54,876 nt of DNA from Nemertoderma westbladi (Eukaryota; Xenacoelomorpha; Nemertodermatida; Nemertodermatidae), in assembly GCA_032718475.1 (NCBI GenBank), contig JAUCBJ010005183.1, forward strand, positions 1-54,876, in the 5' to 3' direction. The notes beneath the pieces were generated by a model. The model saw only the letters and a list, made by a program, of their open reading frames with translations. It was not told the origin of the DNA and made no database searches. Below are positions 10,664-23,400 of the stretch, piece by piece (positions within the stretch are counted from its first letter, which is position 1; every line of letters begins with the position of its first letter). The translations under genes were made by a program, and so were the position numbers.

Positions 10664-10912
10664 TTGCAGAAAATAATCAGACAATTGAATGAAATGCAGA
10701 AACATTCGCATAAGGAGAGTGATAATGATGGAAATGAGAGTGATGAGGATGAATCGGAGGAGAGTAATGATGGTAGTGTAGAAGAAGCAGAGGAGAATGA
10801 CAATGAAAATGGACAGAAAATCAGATTAGGGAATGGAAAAGTTATATCACCAGCAATTGTTGTATATCGACCTAGGCGTATGAACAGTCGTACAGTTAAT
10901 GCGAGACATTAA
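10664..10912 (+). CDS. Small acidic ORF, unrecognised
   Basis: 82 codons. The N-terminus is helical (IIRQLNEMQKH), followed by a strongly acidic stretch (about residues 18-48, rich in E, D, S, N), then a basic end (VVYRPRRMNSRTVNARH). I do not recognise the family. The composition looks like real coding sequence, probably the 3' exon or remnant of a transposon protein. The 5' side (10564-10663) is open in another frame, so the start is uncertain. No function is assigned. Confidence 0.3.
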   Translation: MQKIIRQLNEMQKHSHKESDNDGNESDEDESEESNDGSVEEAEENDNENGQKIRLGNGKVISPAIVVYRPRRMNSRTVNARH

Positions 10913-11700
10913 TTATAACTGATTATTTGAAATATTTATTATATTTAGTCGTATGAATTATGTGATTTCATAATAATATGTTTAATTAGACAAATAAAGT
11001 CAACCTGCTCCTATTGTAAATGCATAATGAATGGGTAACCAAAACATCAAATTAGTTAAACATTTTGACAAGAGATAAACAAATGTTCTCCTTTACAAGG
11101 TTGATTTGAGATGTGGGAAGAAGTGGTGTGCTGGAGAAGTGGCTGAGGGTGAGGGTGAGGCTGAGGGTGAGGTTGAGGCTGAGGGTGAGGCCGTGGTTGG
11201 AGGAATTAAGTTTATTATCATAGTTTGTTCTTTGGTAGTGTCCATCGTGAAGATAGTAGCAGGCACGGAATATAAAGTGAGCGAAGTTTGCTGAAATTAG
11301 AACGGGTTGGTTTAAAGTTGTATTTATCGTTAACGGAAAGAGTTTGTTTGACGAATCGAAATAGAAGCCAAACGAGTTGTCTAGTAGCGTATACTGATTC
11401 TCGCTGCAAACCATCTCATTGTTTGAATAGCTGATCTCCATAGTGGTATTGTGAAATTTTAGTTTGACTCGTTTTATGAAATAAATAAATACTTTTAAGA
11501 AAAATAATTCAAACTTTTTAACAATACAAATTAAAACATTCCCCAATGGGACAATCTAAGTTAATAATTCACTGCTTCTTTGCTAAAATTTTAGGAATAT
11601 ATAACCACAACCAGCTCTGTTAAATCAGATGGAACCGGTTTACCTTATCATGTGATGGTTATTGAGAAATGTTGCTGGTTGAGATAGACTCGGTAAGACA
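10913..11700. other. No supported gene; GAGGGTGAGGCT repeats
   Basis: A short GAGGGTGAGGCT-type repeat lies at 11142-11195. A 164-codon minus-strand frame (11546-11052) crosses it, and its C-terminal LSLTLTLS run is the translation of that repeat. I cannot link the unique part to a known family. Confidence 0.45.
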
Positions 11701-13164
11701 TGAAACAGGTAAGTCTTGGTGGGATAAATATTTCTCCATTTGACGCAACACCGCCGCGGCCGCTATGAGGGAGGTGAATACCGCGGCCGCTCCTAAAGCC
11801 GCAGGCCATCGCTAACTATATAGGTTAACTTGGGATTCTGGGGGACTTTTCGATGAAGGAACAGACCAAATTTTTTTATTTTCTCACCAGGGGAGCGGCT
11901 CGGAATTCTAAGATATTAGCAACTCTAACATTATTAAATCTAACCCTTCGACGGACACGGCGGACAAAAATCCGTCATTTTTTCGACAATTTTAAAATTT
12001 TTTTGAAAGGCGCTCTACAGTGGCTCGAAAAAACCCTAGGTTATTGCTTAGCCGACGCCGGGATACGATAGAAGGGATTAATTAGTGAATTCGTTTTTTT
12101 TTTCAAAAAAGATTACCACGCCTTTTTTCCGAAAATGTCCGTCAAAGTTGAAAAAACGGACAAAATGACTTTGCGGGATCCGCTATAACTCGGCTAATAT
12201 TAATCGTACGGGAACGAAAGTAACGCGGTTGGAAAGGGGAAGAGTGGTACTACCTTCGTATCGAATGGGGGTAAGATATTTATTAAAATTTCGGGTGGAA
12301 AAAGGGGCTGTAACTTTGTACGTTTTTGTCCGTCTTTTTTGGAAAACTTATTTCCGAAATGTTTAATTCGACAACGCGGGTAGGAATCCACTAATTCTTT
12401 TATGAAACTCGTAGAAGACCATTATTGGGGCTACGTTCCTATCGAATGGGGGTACAAAAAATATGTCGGCAATAGGGGCCAAAAAGGGCCAGAATTTGTA
12501 AAGTAGTTTTTATCGAATAATTTTTTATTTTTAACTTTAGTTGGTTAAGGTACATTCTATACAGTCAATATCCATACGGGGAATTCAAATATGCTATCGG
12601 TTTTGCTCCAAGGATGATATTAAAAAAATGAGGGCCAAAATTATAATTTCGCGCTTCAAACTTGCTTCGCGGGAAATCGTCTAGCTCGAAAACTACTTAA
12701 CTTACGGGAGATTTGTTTACACAGACTTATAGTGCGTTAAATTATCTATCTAACAGCGTTAATCACAGCGACGGAGGTATTATAAAACTGGAGCGGCAGG
12801 CGATCGTGTGAAATATAATATTTATAAAAAGGGACGAAACATTTTTTTTTTAACAAATCGCTATTCCATTATAATTTAGCGTATTGCGCCAAAAGTACCT
12901 GTAAAAAGTATCAAATTAACTCCGCTATCTTTTATCTTAACATATATAATTAAAATTACGAATTTTAAGGGTCGAAAAATATCGCGTTATTTTGGCCCTT
13001 TTTTTTAATTTTTTTGGGGCCAAAAATAACCCCTTCTCAAAAGATTAAGAAAAAAATTACGGCAAAGAATATACCAATTTTATTGAATTTGGACCACCAG
13101 AACCGAAGTCAGAGCGATTTTAGTGAAAAAATAAAAATAATTTTTTTTGCAAAAAAATTAAGAA
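11701..13164. other. No gene; region of unusual composition
   Basis: Contains a GC island with two GCGGCCGC sites (about 11754-11762 and 11782-11789) and then a stretch rich in CG dinucleotides and T runs (about 11850-13000), with repeated TTTTTTCGA and CCGTC motifs. No frame longer than 72 codons shows domain character. Confidence 0.5.
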
Positions 13165-13245
13165 TGGTCAGGTCAATATTGAATTTCGAACCCGCGAACT
13201 TAGGTTTCATTAACGTGATTGATAACCACTAGACTATGTGACCAA
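13165..13245 (-). repeat. tRNA-derived fragment (SINE-like)
   Basis: On the minus strand, CATAGTCTAGTGGTTATCAA (A-box) is followed about 27 nt later by CGCGGGTTCGAAATTC (B-box), the internal RNA polymerase III promoter layout. It is similar to 4105-4170. The acceptor stem is not convincing. Confidence 0.6.
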
Positions 13246-14097
13246 GAGAATTTGAAATTTTCGAGTGACTATTTTTAAACATAAATAACTTCGGTTCTAC
13301 AGGGCCGTTTAATCTGAAACTTTTTTCATTGGATAGAGGATAGCTAGAGTGTGTGAAATAGGATACAACTTGGGAAAAGACTTATTTGCACTTAGTGCAA
13401 AATGCACTTAAATAGCGAACATTTTTTCGATATTTCAAACACTATTATTTCCAGTTCTATTCATCGTAGAATGTTATTTTTTGGATTAAAATGTAGTTTG
13501 TAATGATTTCTAACTATAATCGTAACATTTGTTTAACTTTTTATGTATATAAAGTGATTTAAAATGCCCATGAATATGGTCCAAAATCGCAAATCCAGAT
13601 TTATTAAATTGGATTTTTGACACTTTTAGCGACTGACACTTGATCATACACCATCGTAGATCGGTAGAGGATAAACATAAGTTTGTTGAATAAGAGCCAC
13701 CATTACGATCTGCTAAAGTGCATTTGTACAAATAAGTGTGCAAAAGTGCAAATTTTTTAATAAGGTCAAATTATATAGTATTGGGTTATTTTCTTTGCAG
13801 ATACTTTATTTTCATATTAATATGTTGTTTGGACCTTACTGAGCGCATTAGGGGATATGCGTACAAATAACCGGCCCTTATGAGGCTTCGATTGGGTAAA
13901 TTAATAAAACATAAGGTTGTATAGTATAATATTCTAAAAACCAGTGTGATATTAAATGCACTTTAAATAATAAATAGAAATCAAATAACAATTGGACCAC
14001 ACAATTAAAAACTCGCACAATTTTGTACTTATTATATCGCTTCAAATTAATTCAACAGTGGATATTTGGGGGAAGGGGGAAGTTACAGTGTGCATTC
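13246..14097. other. No gene seen
   Basis: AT-rich with TGCACTTA / AAGTGCA motifs in both orientations (about 13387-13410, 13715-13750, 13955). No coding region is supported. Confidence 0.5.
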
Positions 14098-14146
14098 GGG
14101 GGAAGTTTGGTGAACTGCATTTATGCAGTGAATCCAAACTTCCCCC
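14098..14146. repeat. Two-tier palindrome
   Basis: GGGGGAAGTTTGG (14098-14110) pairs exactly with CCAAACTTCCCCC (14134-14146). Inside, CTGCAT (14115-14120) pairs with ATGCAG (14123-14128). The result is a stem of 13 bp, a small internal loop and a 6-bp top stem. Confidence 0.9.
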
Positions 14147-16335
14147 TTTGATATATCATATACTTAAGACATACTAGGGTGACGGGGAAATATTTGTTAC
14201 TGTCACACTTTGCTTCCATTTATCCTATCCTTTATTATTACCCCAGTCAGATAAGAGATAATAAATCAGTAAAAACTAAACTAAACTGTCTTTCATGCAA
14301 ACAAATTTCTAACTAAAGACGGGTGAATGACCATGACCATGGAAATAATTTTAAATATAATTGTATATCAACTATTTGGGGAGGCTTCCAAGTTAAACCC
14401 GAAAACAATTATTTTGTTACATAGTAAATAACGTTGTATGTTCTTCTTCCTCTCATAATAAAATATAAATGAAATATCTCAGATCGCTATGCCCTGTAAC
14501 ATTTCACAACCAAAATATTTAAGTGTGAAAAGTGTAGGCCTACCACACTCCGCCCAAACAGCCGCAAACGCATAGCCAACAAATTTAACAAAAGGTTACA
14601 TACATGTTGGGTTCATGACGAGATGAGTGAAAATTGATCGCGTAATATAAAGTAAAAAATTAAGAGACGGGCTGGCTCTCCTCCACTGTCTTACCCAATG
14701 GATATGTTGTTGTAATAATCTAATATTGGGGCGGCTTTCTCTCGGTGAGTGAGACCTAATAAATAACTACATATGCCTCACAATAATAGAGCTTTATCCT
14801 ATACTCTTTGTAGAAAATAATCCCCCTTCCATCTGAGAATATATATAATTTGCATACCCTACAGTTAGTTTGACAGAACAATAATTCATACAACCATCCC
14901 TAGTAGTGTCAATGTGAAAAGGACAGTTAGCATTAATGTAGAAATGACAATCTGCTTTAGGGTTAATGAATTTCTTATTTATTACAAATATTTCCAGAAG
15001 TTGCGTACCGGTAGTTGTTATTCTAAGTTCATTCTTCAAAACCATTTGTTTATACATTCCAGAAACATATACCGGTACTGTTTTTCCTGTCAACTGGCGT
15101 CTAATATATTGTTTAAACACATCATATTCATAACTTCCATGATCTAACCTTTCTAACGTACTTCAAAAAGTTTCAAGCTCTACTAGCTCTGGTACTGTAA
15201 TAGGGTTTAACGTAGTGGTACAGTAATAGTGTATCACGCATTCAGCTAACCTCATATTGCCCATGGTTGTAGTTGGCCTATGTGCGATTTGGGGTTAATG
15301 CTGGCGCGTAAGATGTAAACCTTTGGTTTCCAATCTTACATGATAACGAAGCTGGAGGTTTAAATAATTTACAGCTCGATGCAACCCCCACCTATGCGTT
15401 GACATACAGTACAGGATTCAAAGGGATTAATTAAGCAACAAATAATTGAGCAACAAAAAGTACCAATTTAAGAATAAAATTAAGTATTACATGGGAAAAA
15501 CTTTTTAATACTAGTACTTTTTTTTCAATATTCTCTCAACCCTTTATTAACTTCGCTGGCGTTCGGTAATTAAAATGCCTCGATAATAATGAAAAATGTA
15601 CTACTTTTTGTACTTGTACTACATTTTTTCCCATGAAAATAAATACGTTTTTTGATAAGTGAATAATGTGAATGAATATCACAGTTAGTTAACATAATCA
15701 AGTGTGAGTGGATACCCTCTTGTGGAATTGTTTATGTTTGAACAACATTGAAATTAGTCAAGTGAGTTTGTTGCATTTGTCTAAAATAATCAGTTTAAAT
15801 ACTTATAATTCAGACTCTTTTTTAACCCCCACACCCCAAATATAATTTTTGGCTTCCTCACAGAGCTATTGTGTGCTGCATCATTGACGGTCGCTCTCTC
15901 AGTGGGCAAATGGACAAAACTGTCCCAGAGGCTCGTGCTGCGCGAAGGCCCTACGAACTTCCTCCTTTCCATTCCATGTTCCAAATTTTATGGCTAACTT
16001 ACCTTATACGGTAATAACAATTATTTATTGATCCATGTTTTAATTTAATGATGTCATGTTTTACTGTACACCATGCCTTACTATTTATTCATCCATGATT
16101 TAATTTAATAAATAAAATATATATAATTTAACAAAGAGGCGAGATATCACTTCTCCGACCAAGAATTTGGGTCAAATTTCACACCCACCCCCTTCCCTGT
16201 CTCATGAACACATATCTGTCTGATATAATATTACATTGGAATTATCAATCCCGAATCTCCGGCTCCTGCAGCGTCTCCGGCCGGAGCTAATCTTGTAAAC
16301 TCCGGGCTCCGGCTCCGGATGAAATTTTAGCTCTG
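14147..16335. other. No gene seen; small dispersed repeats
   Basis: An imperfect inverted pair built on CATGGGAAAAA lies at about 15490 and 15635. A motif CTGCGCGAAGGCC at about 15936 recurs at 36498 and may be part of a dispersed element. Direct copies of ATCCATG(T/A)TTTAATTTAAT lie at about 16031 and 16091. No coding region. Confidence 0.5.
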
Positions 16336-16482
16336 TTGCATCCCTTGCTCTGTTCCATGACTTATTTTCTCCATCGGGCTGCCAAAGGAAAATATTGTGT
16401 GCACTGACTGGTCTGGTCCTCACGGCGAAAGCAATGCCCTGCAAAGTGGAGACGGCTCCGTTCAAGTGTTAGGGTAATGAAA
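16336..16482 (-). pseudogene. LINE 3'-end fragment, frameshifted
   Basis: In the minus sense, a frame reading RSRLHFAGHCFRRED then shifts into a segment containing HNIFLWQPDGEN. These match the C-terminal RRLRFSGHCWR...LLLWQP region of the longer LINE ORF at 38328-40409 and the LWQPHGVN tail of the copy at 28545-29785. It is a small, old remnant. Sequence upstream and downstream is unrelated. Confidence 0.7.
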
Positions 16483-17084
16483 CACCTCCAATACCGATAA
16501 GGTGGAAGACGTGTAAGTCACGGAATACACAGCTGTACTGTACAATACTTGGGCATTGGGTGAAACACATCGGGTCGCAAAAATAACATCTAAATTTGCC
16601 ATGTTTGTAAAACACGTTTATCCATTTTTAATATTTTTAAGATGTTTTTTGTGCAGGAGTAAAAAGACCCCATGTGAATAAAAATAGAGACTTGACATAA
16701 TTCAATGATCAAATTAAGAACAATGAACTTGTTTTTATTTTTCACATTATGTGACTCCTTATGTTTATATAAATTTTCTCGTCTGAGTCTTGATGGTCAG
16801 AATATTATACAAAGGTATACCATAAAATGTGGAAGAAGTTGTTGTAGGGTGTGTTGTATTTGGAAAAATGTATTTAAAATTAAATCTGATACAACATATT
16901 ATAATAAATATCGCAGTTACCATTAATTCAAAAATATTGAAAGCACATCTGTAGAAACACGGAATAAGGCAAACAAACAATTCACAACAAATTTATTACT
17001 TTTTTTAGTAAAGTGTATTAAATAAACCATAAAATAAATGTATGTTACAACAAACCCTCCCCCGAGTTAAGTAAAGTTGTTGCG
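16483..17084 (-). other. DNAJC3 3' flank / 3' UTR region
   Basis: Lies downstream of the DNAJC3 stop in the gene's orientation. There is no coding region. The first AATAAA after the stop is at 16997-16992. Confidence 0.6.
16992..16997 (-). promoter_or_regulatory. DNAJC3: Candidate polyadenylation signal of DNAJC3
   Basis: AATAAA on the minus strand, about 88 nt after the TGA stop (17087-17085). Position and sequence fit a poly(A) signal. Cleavage site unknown. Confidence 0.45.
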
Positions 17085-17227
17085 TCATGTGAAGTGGAAT
17101 TTAAAGTGGGAACCCCCACCTCCGAATGGGTTGAAGCCACCGTGGTGGTGTCGGAATGGGTTACCGCGCTGCGCCTGTTCCTCCGCATCTAATGGGTCCT
17201 CCCCGCGGTCGAACTGGGCGCGTTTCT
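17085..17227 (-). CDS. DNAJC3: DNAJC3 last coding exon
   Basis: The acceptor TTTCGTAG ends at 17228. The exon begins with AG, which completes a Glu codon with the G left by the previous exon. It reads KRAQFDRGEDPLDAEE, then a Gly/His/Phe-rich tail (NPFRHHHGGFNPFGGGG) and SHFKFHFT before TGA at 17087-17085. This is the conserved DNAJC3 end (vertebrate RKKFDDGEDPLD...FKFHFN). 143 nt, ending the reading frame. Confidence 0.95.
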
Positions 17228-17415
17228 CTACGAAATAAACGTAAAATTACCGTTGTCTCATACACCCCCGGTAATTAATGTCAAGATACTGATTTAAACT
17301 AAATAGTGGGTTAAACGGGAACATAAAGGATAAACTACCAGAAATAAACGGGAAACGTCTCATATAAAGGATCCTGGATACTTCCTTACACATTAATACA
17401 CGCACACAAACTATA
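17228..17415 (-). other. DNAJC3: Unique 3' part of the last DNAJC3 intron
   Basis: About 190 bp of non-repeated intron between the last array unit and the final exon. In the gene's sense the array's last GTAACAATG is followed by TATAGTTTGTGTGCG, which should be the original intron continuation. It ends in TTTATTTCGTAG, a modest acceptor. Confidence 0.8.
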
Positions 17416-20400
17416 CATTGTTACCTGGACCCCTAAGGACTTCCTTTGCAGCTGCTATATCTATAAACATTGTTACCTGGGTCACTAAGAACTTCCTTTG
17501 CAGCTGCTATATCTATAAACATTGTTACCTGGGTCACTAAGGACTTCCTTTGCAGCTGCTATATCTATAAACATTGTTACCTGGGTCACTAAGAACTTCC
17601 TTTGCAGCTGCTATATCTATAAACATTGTTACCTGGGTCACTAAGAACTTCCTTTGCAGCAGCTATATCTATAAACATTGTTACCTCGGTCACTAAGAAC
17701 TTCCTTTGCAGCTGCTATATCTATAAACATTGTTACCTGGGTCACTAAGAACTTCCTTTGCAGCTGCTATATCTATAAACATTGTTACCTGGGTCACTAA
17801 GGACTTCCTTAGCAGCTGCTATATCTATAAACATTGTTACCTGGGTCACTAAGAACTTCCTTAGCAGCTGCTATATCTATAAACATTGTTACCTGGGTCA
17901 CTAAGAACTTCCTTAGCAGCTGCTATATCTATAAACATTGTTACCTGGGTCACTAAGGACTTCCTTTGCAGCTGCTATATCTATAAACATTGTTACCTGG
18001 GTCACTAAGAACTTCCTTTGCAGCTGCTATATCTATAAACATTGTTACCTGGGTCACTAAGAACTTCCTTTGCAGCTGCTATATCTATAAACATTGTTAC
18101 CTGGGTCACTAAGAACTTCCTTTGCAGCTGCTATATCTATAAACATTGTTACCTGGGTCACTAAGAACTTCCTTAGCAGCTGCTATATCTATAAACATTG
18201 TTACCTGGGTCACTAAGGACTTCCTTTGCAGCTGCTATATCTATAAACATTGTTACCTGGGTCACTAAGAACTTCCTTTGCAGCTGCTATATCTATAAAC
18301 ATTGTTACCTGGGTCACTAAGAACTTCCTTTGCAGCTGCTATATCTATAAACATTGTTACCTGGGTCACTAAGGACTTCCTTAGCAGCTGCTATATCTAT
18401 AAACATTGTTACCTGGGTCACTAAGAACTTCCTTAGCAGCTGCTATATCTATAAACATTGTTACCTGGGTCACTAAGAACTTCCTTAGCAGCTGCTATAT
18501 CTATAAACATTGTTACCTGGGTCACTAAGGACTTCCTTTGCAGCTGCTATATCTATAAACATTGTTACCTGGGTCACTAAGAACTTCCTTTGCAGCTGCT
18601 ATATCTATAAACATTGTTACCTGGGTCACTAAGAACTTCCTTAGCAGCTGCTATATCTATAAACATTGTTACCTGGGTCACTAAGAACTTCCTTTGCAGC
18701 TGCTATATCTATAAACATTGTTACCTGGGTCACTAAGAACTTCCTTTGCAGCTGCTATATCTATAAACATTGTTACCTGGGTCACTAAGAACTTCCTTTG
18801 CAGCTGCTATATCTATAAACATTGTTACCTGGGTCACTAAGAACTTCCTTAGCAGCTGCTATATCTATAAACATTGTTACCTGGGTCACTAAGGACTTCC
18901 TTAGCAGCGCTATATCTATAAACATTGTTACCTGGGTCACTAAGAACTTCCTTTGCAGCAGCTATATCTATAAACATTGTTACCTGGGTCACTAAGAACT
19001 TCCTTTGCAGCTGCTATATCTATAAACATTGTTACCTGGGTCACTAAGAACTTCCTTTGCAGCTGCTATATCTATAAACATTGTTACCTGGGTCACTAAG
19101 AACTTCCTTTGCAGCTGCTATATCTATAAACATTGTTACCTGGGTCACTAAGAACTTCCTTTGCAGCAGCTATATCTATAAACATTGTTACCTGGGTCAC
19201 TAAGGACTTCCTTTGCAGCTGCTATATCTATAAACATTGTTACCTGGGTCACTAAGAACTTCCTTTGCAGCTGCTATATCTATAAACATTGTTACCTGGG
19301 TCACTAAGAACTTCCTTTGCAGCTGCTATATCTATAAACATTGTTACCTGGGTCACTAAGGACTTCCTTAGCAGCTGCTATATCTATAAACATTGTTACC
19401 TGGGTCACTAAGGACTTCCTTTGCAGCTGCTATATCTATAAACATTGTTACCTGGGTCACTAAGAACTTCCTTTGCAGCTGCTATATCTATAAACATTGT
19501 TACCTGGGTCACTAAGGACTTCCTTTGCAGCTGCTATATCTATAAACATTGTTACCTGGGTCACTAAGGACTTCCTTTGCAGCTGCTATATCTATAAACA
19601 TTGTTACCTGGGTCACTAAGGACTTCCTTAGCAGCTGCTATATCTATAAACATTGTTACCTGGGTCACTAAGAACTTCCTTTGCAGCTGCTATATCTATA
19701 AACATTGTTACCTGGGTCACTAAGAACTTCCTTTGCAGCTGCTATATCTATAAACATTGTTACCTGGGTCACTAAGAACTTCCTTTGCAGCTGCTATATC
19801 TATAAACATTGTTACCTGGGTCACTAAGAACTTCCTTTGCAGCTGCTATATCTATAAACATTGTTACCTGGGTCACTAAGAACTTCCTTTGCAGCAGCTA
19901 TATCTATAAACATTGTTACCTGGGTCACTAAGAACTTCCTTTGCAGCTGCTATATCTATAAACATTGTTACCTGGGTCACTAAGAACTTCCTTTGCAGCT
20001 GCTATATCTATAAACATTGTTACCTGGGTCACTAAGGACTTCCTTTGCAGCTGCTATATCTATAAACATTGTTACCTGGGTCACTAAGAACTTCCTTTGC
20101 AGCTGCTATATCTATAAACATTGTTACCTGGGTCACTAAGGACTTCCTTTGCAGCTGCTATATCTATAAACATTGTTACCTGGGTCACTAAGAACTTCCT
20201 TTGCAGCAGCTATATCTATAAACATTGTTACCTGGGTCACTAAGAACTTCCTTTGCAGCTGCTATATCTATAAACATTGTTACCTGGGTCACTAAGAACT
20301 TCCTTTGCAGCAGCTATATCTATAAACATTGTTACCTGGGTCACTAAGAACTTCCTTTGCAGCAGCTATATCTATAAACATTGTTACCTGGGTCACTGAG

Positions 20401-23400
20401 AACTTCCTTTGCAGCAGCTATATCTATAAACATTGTTACCTGGGTCACTAAGAACTTCCTTTGCAGCTGCTATATCTATAAACATTGTTACCTGGGTCAC
20501 TAAGAACTTCCTTTGCAGCTGCTATATCTATAAACATTGTTACCTGGGTCACTAAGAACTTCCTTTGCAGCTGCTATATCTATAAACATTGTTACCTGGG
20601 TCACTAAGAACTTCCTTTGCAGCAGCTATATCTATAAACATTGTTACCTGGGTCACTAAGGACTTCCTTTGAAGCTGCTATATCTATAAACATTGTTACC
20701 TGGGTCACTAAGTACTTCCTTTGCAGCTGCTATATCTATAAACATTGTTACCTGGGTCACTAAGTACTTCCTTTGCAGCTGCTATATCTATAAACATTGT
20801 TACCTGGGTCACTAAGTACTTCCTTTGCAGCTGCTATATCTATAAACATTGTTACCTGGGTCACTAAGTACTTCCTTTGCAGCTGCTATATCTATAAACA
20901 TTGTTACCTGGGTCACTAAGTACTTCCTTTGCAGCTGCTATATCTATAAACATTGTTACCTGGGTCACTAAGTACTTCCTTTGCAGCTGCTATATCTATA
21001 AACATTGTTACCTGGGTCACTAAGTACTTCCTTTGCAGCTGCTATATCTATAAACATTGTTACCTGGGTCACTAAGTACTTCCTTTGCAGCTGCTATATC
21101 TATAAACATTGTTACCTGGGTCACTAAGTACTTCCTTTGCAGCTGCTATATCTATAAACATTGTTACCTGGGTCACTAAGTACTTCCTTTGCAGCTGCTA
21201 TATCTATAAACATTGTTACCTGGGTCACTAAGAACTTCCTTTGCAGCAGCTATATCTATAAACATTGTTACCTGGGTCACTAAGGACTTCCTTTGCAGCT
21301 GCTATATCTATAAACATTGTTACCTGGGTCACTAAGTACTTCCTTTGCAGCTGCTATATCTATAAACATTGTTACCTGGGTCACTAAGTACTTCCTTTGC
21401 AGCAGCTATATCTATAAACATTGTTACCTGGGTCACTAAGAACTTCCTTTGCAGCTGCTATATCTATAAACATTGTTACCTGGGTCACTAAGAACTTCCT
21501 TTGCAGCTGCTATATCTATAAACATTGTTACCTGGGTCACTAAGAACTTCCTTAGCAGCTGCTATATCTATAAACATTGTTACCTGGGTCACTAAGTACT
21601 TCCTTTGCAGCTGCTATATCTATAAACATTGTTACCTGGGTCACTAAGGACTTCCTTTGCAGCTGCTATATCTATAAACATTGTTACCTGGGTCACTAAG
21701 AACTTCCTTAGCAGCTGCTATATCTATAAACATTGTTACCTGGGTCACTAAGTACTTCCTTTGCAGCTGCTATATCTATAAACATTGTTACCTGGGTCAC
21801 TAAGAACTTCCTTTGCAGCTGCTATATCTATAAACATTGTTACCTGGGTCACTAAGAACTTCCTTTGCAGCTGCTATATCTATAAACATTGTTACCTGGG
21901 TCACTAAGTACTTCCTTTGCAGCTGCTATATCTATAAACATTGTTACCTGGGTCACTAAGAACTTCCTTAGCAGCTGCTATATCTATAAACATTGTTACC
22001 TGGGTCACTAAGAACTTCCTTTGCAGCTGCTATATCTATAAACATTGTTACCTGGGTCACTAAGAACTTCCTTTGCAGCTGCTATATCTATAAACATTGT
22101 TACCTGGGTCACTAAGAACTTCCTTTGCAGCTGCTATATCTATAAACATTGTTACCTGGGTCACTAAGGACTTCCTTTGCAGCTGCTATATCTATAAACA
22201 TTGTTACCTGGGTCACTAAGAACTTCCTTTGCAGCTGCTATATCTATAAACATTGTTACCTGGGTCACTAAGAACTTCCTTTGCAGCTGCTATATCTATA
22301 AACATTGTTACCTGGGTCACTAAGAACTTCCTTTGCAGCTGCTATATCTATAAACATTGTTACCTGGGTCACTAAGGACTTCCTTTGCAGCTGCTATATC
22401 TATAAACATTGTTACCTGGGTCACTAAGAACTTCCTTTGCAGCTGCTATATCTATAAACATTGTTACCTGGGTCACTAAGAACTTCCTTTGCAGCTGCTA
22501 TATCTATAAACATTGTTACCTGGGTCACTAAGAACTTCCTTTGCAGCTGCTATATCTATAAACATTGTTACCTGGGTCACTAAGAACTTCCTTTGCAGCA
22601 GCTATATCTATAAACATTGTTACCTGGGTCACTAAGAACTTCCTTTGCAGCTGCTATATCTATAAACATTGTTACCTGGGTCACTAAGAACTTCCTTTGC
22701 AGCTGCTATATCTATAAACATTGTTACCTGGGTCACTAAGTACTTCCTTTGCAGCTGCTATATCTATAAACATTGTTACCTGGGTCACTAAGTACTTCCT
22801 TTGCAGCAGCTATATCTATAAACATTGTTACCTGGGTCACTAAGGACTTCCTTTGCAGCTGCTATATCTATAAACATTGTTACCTGGGTCACTAAGAACT
22901 TCCTTTGCAGCTGCTATATCTATAAACATTGTTACCTGGGTCACTAAGGACTTCCTTTGCAGCTGCTATATCTATAAACATTGTTACCTGGGTCACTAAG
23001 GACTTCCTTTGCAGCTGCTATATCTATAAACATTGTTACCTGGGTCACTAAGAACTTCCTTTGCAGCTGCTATATCTATAAACATTGTTACCTGGGTCAC
23101 TAAGAACTTCCTTTGCAGCTGCTATATCTATAAACATTGTTACCTGGGTCACTAAGGACTTCCTTTGCAGCTGCTATATCTATAAACATTGTTACCTGGG
23201 TCACTAAGAACTTCCTTTGCAGCTGCTATATCTAGAAACATTGTTACCTGGGTCACTAAGAACTTCCTTTGCAGCAGCTATATCTATAAACATTGTTACC
23301 TGGGTCACTAAGAACTTCCTTAGCAGCTGCTATATCTATAAACATTGTTACCTGGGTCACTAAGAACTTCCTTTGCAGCAGCTATATCTATAAACATTGT

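Noticed and set aside
11052-11546. 164-codon minus-strand protein gene
   Set aside because: A large part is a translated GAGGGTGAGGCT repeat and the remainder matches no family I know. The start is in AT-rich sequence without support.
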